NCBI GenBank assembly: GCA_963828385.1
Contig: CAWHEF010000002.1
Span: 1,240,001 to 1,304,000 of the forward strand
Direction of reading: 5' to 3'
DNA length: 64,000 bases
From: Bog-756 sp963828385
GTDB taxonomy: Bacteria > Actinomycetota > Acidimicrobiia > Acidimicrobiales > RAAP-2
The notes beneath the pieces were generated by a model. It saw only the letters and a program-made list of their open reading frames with translations, had not been told where the DNA came from and did no database searches. Positions 46,572 to 54,170 of this stretch are shown in pieces (position 1 is the stretch's first letter; every line of letters starts with the position of its first letter). Made by a program: the position numbers and the translations under genes.

Positions 46572-47954
46572 ATGCCCGACTCCACTGGCGCCGTCTTCGT
46601 CGACCTCGACCGCACGCTGATCTCCTCGGCCAGCGGTCCGGTGTTCCACCAGGCGATGGAGGCGGAGGGCGTCGTGTCCCATGGTCGCCATCTCCCCGGG
46701 GACGGGCTGCTCTACCAGTTCTACGACCGCTTCGGCGAGTCACTGCCCTCGATCGGACTGGCCCGGGCCACCGCCCGGGTGATGCGTGGTCGATCGGTGG
46801 AGGCCACGGAGCGTGCGGCCAAACGCGCCGTCGAGCCCCTGCTCGACCTGGTGCAGCCGTGGGCCCCCCAGGTGCTGGCGGCCCACCGGGCCGAGGGCCG
46901 GACCCTTGTGCTTGCCACCACATCACCCATGGACCTGGTGCGTCCGCTCGCCGACGCTCTCGACTTCGACGACGTCATCGCCACCCGGTACGGCGAGGTC
47001 GACGGCCGCTACACCGGCCGGCTGGACGGAGCGTTCATCTGGGGTATCGGGAAGCAGTCCGCTGCCGCCCAGTGGGCCGTCGACCGGGGGATCCCCCTTT
47101 CCCACTGCCACGCCTACTCCGACAGCGTGTTCGACCTGCCCCTCCTCACCCTGGTGGGCCATCCTCACGCCGTCAACGCCGATCCCCGTCTGGCTCTCTT
47201 CGCCCTCGGCGCGAGGTGGCCACTCGAGTACTGGGACCGGGCGCCGGGCGTCCCTTCGTTGTTGGGTTACGAGCCCTATCACGTGCTCCGGCCGCTCTTC
47301 CGGCCCGAGGCTTTCCCCTACGCCCGGTTCACGTTGCGGGGGATAGAGCACGTGCCGGCAGGTGGCCCGGTGCTCCTGGCGTCGAACCATCGCAGCTACT
47401 TCGACGTCGCCGCCCTCGGCCTGGTGGCGGCGCGGCTCAGACGTCCCGTCCGCTTTCTCGCCAAACAGGAACTGTTCGACGCACCCGCCATCGGACCCCT
47501 GGCACGGTCGTTGGGCGGCATTCCGGTGGACCGTCGGGGGTCGACGACCGACCCGATGGCGGAGGCGACGGCGGCACTGCGGGCGGACGAGGTCGTGATC
47601 GTCCTCCCCCAGGGGACGATCCCGAGGGGCGTCGACTTCTTCGACCCGGTTCTCCGTGGCAAGACTGGGACGGCTCGGTTGGCCGCGGCGACCGGGGCGC
47701 CCGTGGTGCCGATCGGGGTGTGGGGGACCGAGCGGGTCTGGCCCCGTTCGGCCAAGGTGCCGAACGTCACTGCCCTGGCTCGCCCGCCAAAGGTAACGAT
47801 CTCCATCGGACGTCCGGTCCCGCTCGGCCTCGAGGACGCGGTTGCCGACACGACGGCGTTGATGGCCGCCATCGTCGACCTCCTGCCTCCCGAAGCCCAT
47901 CGGGTCCACGTTCCCACCGCCGAGGAGTTGGCCCTTACCCAACCTCCGACGTGA
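46572..47954 (+). CDS. HAD-IB phosphatase fused to PlsC acyltransferase
   Basis: 460 residues. The HAD-IB half (1-215) has the nucleophile motif VFVDLDRTLIS, the SPMDLV motif II and HAYSDSVFDLPLL. The PlsC half (about 230-440) has the acyltransferase block NHRSYFD near 271-277, GGIPVDRRGS and LPQGTIPRG. This fusion is known in mycobacteria (Rv2483c type) and is thought to acylate lysophosphatidate. It is coupled to murT by a 4-nt GTGA overlap. Confidence 0.92.
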   Translation: MPDSTGAVFVDLDRTLISSASGPVFHQAMEAEGVVSHGRHLPGDGLLYQFYDRFGESLPSIGLARATARVMRGRSVEATERAAKRAVEPLLDLVQPWAPQVLAAHRAEGRTLVLATTSPMDLVRPLADALDFDDVIATRYGEVDGRYTGRLDGAFIWGIGKQSAAAQWAVDRGIPLSHCHAYSDSVFDLPLLTLVGHPHAVNADPRLALFALGARWPLEYWDRAPGVPSLLGYEPYHVLRPLFRPEAFPYARFTLRGIEHVPAGGPVLLASNHRSYFDVAALGLVAARLRRPVRFLAKQELFDAPAIGPLARSLGGIPVDRRGSTTDPMAEATAALRADEVVIVLPQGTIPRGVDFFDPVLRGKTGTARLAAATGAPVVPIGVWGTERVWPRSAKVPNVTALARPPKVTISIGRPVPLGLEDAVADTTALMAAIVDLLPPEAHRVHVPTAEELALTQPPT

Positions 47955-49294
47955 CGGTCACCCACCGGCCTCCGGCTGCGCTGTCGCCCCGGGCCTCGGT
48001 GGCATCGGGCGCGTTGCGCCTGTCCAATCGTCTCTCGCGCGCCCTCGGCCGGGGTAGCGGGACCGTGGCCGGGGGCCGGGTGGGTTTGGCCCTCGATCCC
48101 GGTTTGCTGGCCACCCTGGCATCGGGCAAGCGGGTCGCCCTCGTCACCGGCACCAACGGGAAGACGACCACGACCCGGCTTCTGGTGGCCGCGGTGTCGA
48201 GCCCGGTGGGGCCGCCACCGGCGAGCAACGACACCGGCGCCAACATGCCGGCCGGTCACCTGTCCGCGCTCGTCGAGGCGCCCGCGTCCACCAGCGCCAT
48301 CCTCGAGGTCGACGAGGGCTACCTCGAACGGCTGGTGACCGAGACGCAACCCCGGGTCGTCGTGCTCTTGAATCTCTCCCGCGATCAGCTCGACCGGATC
48401 TCCGAGGTGCGAATGCTGGCCGACCGCTGGCGCTCGACCTTCTCACTGCTCGCCGCGAGCGGTGGGATGGTCGGGGACGGGTCGGGACCGGACACGGTGG
48501 TGGTGGCGAACACCGACGATCCGATGGTGGCCTACGCCGCGGAAGCCGCCCCCACGGTGCGGTGGGTCGGGGCCGGGCAGGTGTGGCGCAACGACGCCGT
48601 CGGCTGCCCCAAGTGTGGTGGTCGCATCACGTACGGAACGGAGGGAACGTGGTCGTGCGACCGATGCGCGTTCGCCCGTCCCGATCCCGAGGTGTGGCTG
48701 GACGGCGACGACCTGATGACCTCGGCCGGCGAGCGCCTGCCCATCGACCTCATGCTGCCCGGTCGGTTCAACCGGGCGAACGCGGCGATGGCGGCGATCG
48801 CCGCTGTGGAGCTGATCGGGGGCGACCTCGGCCCAGTCCTGGCGCGGATCAGCAGCGTCAGCCAGGTGGCCGGCCGGTTCTCCGTCGCCCAGCGCATGGG
48901 CCGCCAGGTTCGTCTGCTCCTGGCCAAGAACCCGGCGGGGTGGACCGCCATCTCGGACCTGCTCGAGGAGGACGGGGCATCGCCGTCTCCCGTCGTCCTT
49001 TCGGTCAACGCCCGGGTGGCCGACGGCTTCGACACGAGCTGGCTTTGGGACGTCCCGTTCGAGCGGCTGGCCGGCCGCCTGGTCGTGGCCACGGGCGAAC
49101 GACGCCTCGACCTTGCCGTGCGGCTCCGCTATGCCGGCGTCGCCCACGTCGTCGTGGCCGATCCGCTGGCCGCCCTCGACCGGGCGATCCAGCTGGCCGG
49201 GGCGCCGGACGGCAACGGCTCGAGCCCGGGCTGTCACCGGATCGACTTCATCGCCAACTACACCGCCTTCGCCGAGCTCCGGAGGAAGTTGTGA
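47951..49294 (+). CDS. murT: lipid II isoglutaminyl synthase subunit MurT
   Basis: 447 residues. A Mur-ligase-like protein: ATP loop LVTGTNGKTTTTRLL, central domain with ILEVDEGYLERL, and a zinc ribbon (CPKC...CDRC) typical of MurT. GRFNRANAAMAAIAA and the DUF1727 C-terminal domain follow. With GatD it amidates the D-glutamate of lipid II. GTG 47951 overlaps the upstream stop (GTGA), and its own stop overlaps gatD the same way. Confidence 0.95.
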   Translation: MTVTHRPPAALSPRASVASGALRLSNRLSRALGRGSGTVAGGRVGLALDPGLLATLASGKRVALVTGTNGKTTTTRLLVAAVSSPVGPPPASNDTGANMPAGHLSALVEAPASTSAILEVDEGYLERLVTETQPRVVVLLNLSRDQLDRISEVRMLADRWRSTFSLLAASGGMVGDGSGPDTVVVANTDDPMVAYAAEAAPTVRWVGAGQVWRNDAVGCPKCGGRITYGTEGTWSCDRCAFARPDPEVWLDGDDLMTSAGERLPIDLMLPGRFNRANAAMAAIAAVELIGGDLGPVLARISSVSQVAGRFSVAQRMGRQVRLLLAKNPAGWTAISDLLEEDGASPSPVVLSVNARVADGFDTSWLWDVPFERLAGRLVVATGERRLDLAVRLRYAGVAHVVVADPLAALDRAIQLAGAPDGNGSSPGCHRIDFIANYTAFAELRRKL

Positions 49295-50124
49295 GCAGGG
49301 CCGGGACCCGCAATCCGTTGGCCATCGCCGTCGTCTACCCCGATCTGCTCGGTACCTATGGCGACGGCGGTAACGGCCTGGTCCTGGCCCGCCGCGCCCA
49401 ATGGCGCGGGATCGACGCGGACCTGATCCATGCCGAGTCCGACCGTCCACTGCCCACAGCGGATCTCTACTGCATGGGCGGGGGGGAGGACGGCCCTCAG
49501 GTGCGAGCTGCGTCGGCGCTCCGCGCCGACGGCACGCTGGCTCGGGCCGTCGACAGAGGGGCGGTCGTCCTCGGGGTCTGTGCCGGGTATCAGCTGCTCG
49601 GATCGACGTTCCCCGACAATCAGGACCACTCGTGTCCCGGCCTCGAGCTGCTCGACCTCACGACCCGCAAGGGCCGAGGGCGGCGCGCCGTGGGCGAATT
49701 GGTGGCGGCCGTGGAACGGGACGGTCTCCGCCAGGACGACGGTGAGCCGATGCCGCTGTTGACGGGCTTCGAGAACCACGGTGGGATCACGACCGTCGGC
49801 CCCGGAGCCCGGCCTCTCGCCCGGGTGGTTACCGGGGTGGGAAACGGAGCGGGCGACGGCACCGAGGGGGCATGGGCCGGCCGGGTGGTCGGAAGCTACC
49901 TGCACGGCCCGTTGCTCGCCCGGAACACCGCCCTCGCCGACCTGCTGCTCAGTTGGGCCGTTTCCGGCACCGCCGCCGACGGGCCCGGCGCCGCCCTCCC
50001 GTCGCTGGACGACGCCGACGTGGCCGCCCTGCGCGAGGAGAGGTTGGCGGCATCGATGACCGCCGGTCGATCCAGCCCGGAGTGGTGGCGTCGCGCCCGC
50101 AGCCGCGTGCGGACCCGGGTCTGA
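49291..50124 (+). CDS. gatD: lipid II isoglutaminyl synthase subunit GatD (glutamine amidotransferase)
   Basis: 277 residues. A class I glutaminase of the CobB/CobQ type: VVYPDLLGTYGDGGN at the start, the catalytic Cys in GVCAGYQLLG, FENHGGIT, and the His of GSYLHGPLLARN. It supplies ammonia to MurT for lipid II amidation on the cytoplasmic side of the membrane. A 4-nt overlap couples it to murT, and it converges with the acyltransferase at 50164. Confidence 0.95.
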   Translation: MSRAGTRNPLAIAVVYPDLLGTYGDGGNGLVLARRAQWRGIDADLIHAESDRPLPTADLYCMGGGEDGPQVRAASALRADGTLARAVDRGAVVLGVCAGYQLLGSTFPDNQDHSCPGLELLDLTTRKGRGRRAVGELVAAVERDGLRQDDGEPMPLLTGFENHGGITTVGPGARPLARVVTGVGNGAGDGTEGAWAGRVVGSYLHGPLLARNTALADLLLSWAVSGTAADGPGAALPSLDDADVAALREERLAASMTAGRSSPEWWRRARSRVRTRV

Positions 50125-50163
50125 ACAACCGGTCTGAAGATCGGGCAGAGGCTCTGGTCGAGC

Positions 50164-51231
50164 TCAGGCCTTTCCCGAACGGATCGGCCACTCCGCCCGC
50201 ACCGACGTCGATCCCCGGGCGTGGTTCGAATCCTCCAGCGTCCATGCCCGCCGCCACGGTGCCGCATCCGGTCCACGGAGGGACGGGCTCGTGCCCAGGG
50301 CGGCCCGGCGACGCGCCGTCCACCAGTCGCTGTTGGCTTCATCGGCCAGGGTGGTGACCGCCGCCTCGACGCGGGTGGCAAAGCGGCGGGCATCCTCCCC
50401 GTCGTCTGGCCACAGGGGCGTCCCGAAGGTGATCGCGGTCGCCGCCCGTCTCAGGCCCCTGCTCCCTTTCGGGAGCAACCTGTGAGTGCCGTCCACGTGG
50501 ACAGGGATCACCGGGCGGCCGGTGCGGGCGGCGAGGTAGGCGGCCCCGCCCCGGAAGCCCTGGCCCCAGCCGTCGGGGGACCGGCCCCCTTCGGGGAAGA
50601 TCACCAGGTTCCAGTCGTCGGACAGGAGCTCGGTGGCAAGCTCGGCCGAACGGCGGTTGACTCTGGTCCGCTCGATCGGTACGGCGGCGAGCAGGAACGA
50701 CCAGAGGTCGGCCTTCCATCGTCGGTCGAAGAAGTAGTCCGCCGCCGCCGCCACCACCGTACGGTGCCGGAATCGCAGCGGAAGGCAGGTCAGGAGCAGT
50801 GGAGTGTCGGCATGGCTCACATGGTTGGCGGCGAAGATGACGGGGGGATGGAGCGCGGCCAGCTCCTCGTCCCCTCGAACGAGCGGGGCGGCGACGAGCT
50901 TGGCCAGCGGCCTGGTGACGTTGTCGAGGACGACGGCCCGGGCCAGGCGGACCGGGTACTTGCGGGACCACTCCGTGTCGTAGTGGACGCCGAGGGTCGG
51001 GTCCGGATCTGGTCGCGTGACCGATTGGGGCCAGTCGGGGCGGACCAGCGGGAACGTGGCCCGGCCGGCTCGGTGGGCCAATGCGCCCGGGCTCAGTCGA
51101 CGCAGCGGGCCGAGGAGGGCGGACGGGGCCCGTTCGGCACCGTCTCCCAACGTGGCAGAGGCGCGCACCTGTCGCCGACGGAGGAGCGAGGTCGCCGAGC
51201 CCTTGCGGCCGGTCTCCGCATCGGCATTCAC
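50164..51231 (-). CDS. 1-acyl-sn-glycerol-3-phosphate acyltransferase-like (PlsC domain)
   Basis: 355 residues from GTG 51231, which overlaps the upstream stop as GTGA. The PlsC core has the block-I motif NHVSHADTPLLL (H and D catalytic), VPIERTRVNRRS, then FPEGGRSPDGWGQGFRGGAAYLA and GRPVIPVHVDG. The N-terminal 110 residues are Arg/Ala-rich with no clear domain. It is the last gene of the acyl-reductase operon and likely attaches an acyl or alcohol-derived chain to a glycerol-type acceptor. Confidence 0.88.
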   Translation of the reverse strand: MNADAETGRKGSATSLLRRRQVRASATLGDGAERAPSALLGPLRRLSPGALAHRAGRATFPLVRPDWPQSVTRPDPDPTLGVHYDTEWSRKYPVRLARAVVLDNVTRPLAKLVAAPLVRGDEELAALHPPVIFAANHVSHADTPLLLTCLPLRFRHRTVVAAAADYFFDRRWKADLWSFLLAAVPIERTRVNRRSAELATELLSDDWNLVIFPEGGRSPDGWGQGFRGGAAYLAARTGRPVIPVHVDGTHRLLPKGSRGLRRAATAITFGTPLWPDDGEDARRFATRVEAAVTTLADEANSDWWTARRRAALGTSPSLRGPDAAPWRRAWTLEDSNHARGSTSVRAEWPIRSGKA

Positions 51232-52817
51232 TTCACGTCCGCCATCAGAATGGGCGGGGCGTGCAGGTGGGTGAGACTCGGGGCCTGACCGACCACGTCG
51301 GCCGCCATCTCGAGGGCGTCCTCCAGGGTCGATGCCGACCGGAAGCCGAGCCGGTGCACTGCCGCCGAGTCGCCGCCGACGACCACTACCGCTCCCAGGT
51401 GCTGGAGGGCGTGCGCACACCAGTACCACATGTAGAACGGGTGCACCCCGTGGTAGGCGTGCCCGGTGCGGTAGAGGTGGATGTACCACGGGTCGGTGGC
51501 ATAGGACTCCTCGTAGCGATCGGCAACCTCGATCGGATCGGTTGTATCGCTCAGCACCTGCTCGAAGAAGTCGATGTAGCTCGGGTGATGGACCGGGTTG
51601 AACTCCCACGGCGTCGGGTGGGCCATGATCAGCACCCCTCCTTCGCGGACGAGCGGCTTGCCCCGGTACATGTTGAAGAGGTATCCGAGTCCAAGGCAGG
51701 CGACGAGGATCGGGTTGAGGATCGAGTTGACGTTGTAGGGGCTGATGTAGGGGAGGCCCATGGTCAGGATGTCGGTCTGACCCTCGACCACGACACCCTG
51801 CTGTTCCCACACCCGATCGGTCGCCAGCTTGTGGACAGCCTCGACCTCGCCGGCCTGGACCGACGTCAACCGGTGCGGTGCCCGTACCGACTGGAAGATC
51901 TGGCGGGCCAGTCTGGGTGGTGTGCGGTCGAGCGTCTTGGACACGGCCAGGTACCCGAGCCGGTCCTTCGGCTTCCACTCCCACTCGCGCTTCTGCAGGA
52001 ACTGGAACGAGCCTGGGAACGTGTCGTTGTTGAGCGTGGTCTCGATCTGGAACACGTTGACCCCGCTGTCGGCGATGTGTCGACCCATACGCCAGTTCGA
52101 CGAGTGCAGCTCCGATCGGTGCTGGTCCATGAACGATCGACTGTGCTGCATGGTGACGGGGTTGTGGTGATGCCGGAGGCTCTTGTAGCTGGCCAGTCCC
52201 GTGGCCACGCTCTTGTGCCCGCCGTCCATTGTCACCAGGTTGATGTTGACGTAGACCAGCAGGTCGCTTTCGGCGGCACGCCGATTAATCTCTACGTCCT
52301 CACCCTCGTCTGTCAGGCCCAGGTGGACGAGGCCGTCGGGATCCTCGGCATCGTGCTGGACCAGGCCGCCGTGGGGGGCGAACACGTCGTAAATGCGGTC
52401 CCCGAGAGCGTGCCGGAGCTCGGGTTCGGTCATACGTCGATGAAGGGCGAGGGCGGCGATCAGGACGACGTCGTCCACACCGGCGTCCGCCGCCATGTCC
52501 AATACCTGTTCGATGACGAGCTGACGGACGTCGGGTCGCTCCATGGGCGGCAGGGGCAGGGAGATGTCGTCGAAGGCGACGGTCAGCTTCATTCCCGGCC
52601 GCAGCAGCGCGGGGAGGGGGTCCTGGCCCCCCACCGGGTCGACCAGGGCCCGGCGGATGGCGGCCGCCGGTTCTTCCAGCGCGCCCATGGGCTCGGGCGG
52701 GTAGACGACCCTGCTCCCGAGCGGCAGGCGCTCCAGGCTGAAGCGCTCGCCCCGCCAGAACAGCGTGGGTGGTGTCGAGCGGTCCACCTCGAGCACGAAT
52801 CCGGGCCTGGGGCTCAT
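51228..52817 (-). CDS. LarA-like protein (lactate racemase N-terminal family, DUF2088)
   Basis: 529 residues. FDDISLPLPPM, ALALHRRMTEPELRHALGD and a GGHKSVATGLASYKSLRHHH segment follow the order of LarA-family motifs. A His and the Lys that holds the nickel-pincer cofactor appear kept, but the canonical PHxxAGxSGG segment reads NINLVTMDGG, so one metal His seems missing. No larB, larC or larE is in the window. ATG 52817 overlaps the dehydrogenase stop. The reaction is unknown; a hydroxy-acyl epimerase-like step is one guess. Confidence 0.7.
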   Translation of the reverse strand: MSPRPGFVLEVDRSTPPTLFWRGERFSLERLPLGSRVVYPPEPMGALEEPAAAIRRALVDPVGGQDPLPALLRPGMKLTVAFDDISLPLPPMERPDVRQLVIEQVLDMAADAGVDDVVLIAALALHRRMTEPELRHALGDRIYDVFAPHGGLVQHDAEDPDGLVHLGLTDEGEDVEINRRAAESDLLVYVNINLVTMDGGHKSVATGLASYKSLRHHHNPVTMQHSRSFMDQHRSELHSSNWRMGRHIADSGVNVFQIETTLNNDTFPGSFQFLQKREWEWKPKDRLGYLAVSKTLDRTPPRLARQIFQSVRAPHRLTSVQAGEVEAVHKLATDRVWEQQGVVVEGQTDILTMGLPYISPYNVNSILNPILVACLGLGYLFNMYRGKPLVREGGVLIMAHPTPWEFNPVHHPSYIDFFEQVLSDTTDPIEVADRYEESYATDPWYIHLYRTGHAYHGVHPFYMWYWCAHALQHLGAVVVVGGDSAAVHRLGFRSASTLEDALEMAADVVGQAPSLTHLHAPPILMADVK

Positions 52818-54170
52818 CGGGCGCGTCCTTTCCGATTGCGAAGATCGAATACCACTTTGACCGCACCCCTCCGCCCTGCCTCGCCGGCATGAGCAAGCGC
52901 CTCGCCGTAGCGCTCGATGGGGTAGGAGGCAGACACGAGCGAGCCGAGACCGGCCCGCTGGACGAGCTCGAACGCGAGATCGAAGGTGCGTCTCCGCTCC
53001 GTCGACGGCTCTGCCTCGGGCACGTCTGCCTTCGGCACGTCTGCCTTCGCCACGTCTGCCTCCGGCACGTCTGCCTCCGGCACGGGCGCCGACTTCGGAG
53101 AGGGCTCGAGCTCGCCGGGGCGTTGGGCACCGAGGCGTTCGGTGCCGTATGCATAGGTGCCGATCAACCGCAGCTCGCGGTGCCACAGAGGAGCCAGATC
53201 GATCGAGACCCTCGACGGCATGCCGACGAGCACGACCGTCGCCCGGGGACCGGCCATGGCCAACGCCTGGGAGAGGGACTGCGACGAGCCCACACAGTCG
53301 AAGACGACGTTCGCGCCCTCGGTCACGCGGCCCACCGACGACGAGGGAACCGGCCCTTCGACGGATGGCCCGGGACAGCTGCCCGGAGGGGACGACGGAG
53401 TCGGCCCCGAGGGCGTCGGCGGCGTGCCGCTGGTGTGGGTGCTTCGCTCCCACGACCACCGTGCACGGTGCGGAGGGCCGGACCAGATGGTGGAGGGCGG
53501 CCACGGTGGCGAGCCCGAGCGTCCCCGCTCCCACCATGGCCACCAGGTCGCCGGGCGCCACCCTCGCTGACAGGGCGGCATGGACGGCACAGGCCGCCGG
53601 CTCGACGATCACGGCGTCCTCGTCCGAGAAGGTCCCCGGCACGGCGTGGAGCTGGGCGCGGTGGGCGATGAGCCCGGCGGTCGACCATCCGCCGCCGGTG
53701 TCTGCGCAGTACCCGGTCTGCAGGCCCGGTTCGAGGTCGCCGAAGGCGACGTTGTCGCACAGCCCGGTGTGGCCCCTGCCGCACTGGAGACACGGGGGAT
53801 GGATACCCCGAGGGGCACAGCCGAGCACCGGCTCGATGACCGCCCTCGTCCCGGCAGCGAGCTCGTGGCCCCGGTGGTCGACTCCACCGCCGTCGAGCGT
53901 CCCCACGACTTCGTGACCAGGCACGAACGGAAAGCTGACCAGGTCCTCGAAGTAGCGGGAGCTTCTCCCGTCCACCGTGGCCAGATCGGACCCGCAGATG
54001 CCCGACAGAAGGGGACGCAGGCGGAACCACGTCCCGTCAGGCGGCTCCGGTGCGTCGACGTCGAGCAGCCGGAGCGGACCGATTCCCGCCCCCCGACCCG
54101 ACCCGAAGACAGATGCCGCCCGGGAGGCAGCGAAACGCGGGACGTTGCGCTCGAAGACGAGGGCCTTCAT
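52814..54170 (-). CDS. zinc-dependent alcohol dehydrogenase (MDR family, frameshifted)
   Basis: About 452 residues. The N-terminal half has the catalytic zinc Cys in GICGSDLATVDG, PGHEVVGTL and a structural-zinc-like CLQCGRGHTGLCDN. VAMVGAGTLGLATVAAL is the NAD(P) Rossmann loop. The frame breaks near 53332, after which GANVVFDCVGSSQSL and the C-terminal domain follow. A lineage-specific EADVP/KADVP repeat is inserted between domains. It probably interconverts fatty alcohol and aldehyde with the acyl-CoA reductase upstream. Start and stop both overlap neighbours by 4 nt. Confidence 0.88.
53010..53084. repeat. 15-bp tandem repeat inside the dehydrogenase gene, five copies
   Basis: Plus-strand unit TCTGCCTCCGGCACG, five head-to-tail copies with a few substitutions. 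On the coding strand it yields a PEADVPEADVAKADVPKADV array. The 15-bp period keeps the reading frame. Confidence 0.9.

Noticed and set aside
53010..53084. Possible CRISPR-like repeats
   Set aside because: Contiguous 15-bp coding repeat without spacers inside a dehydrogenase.
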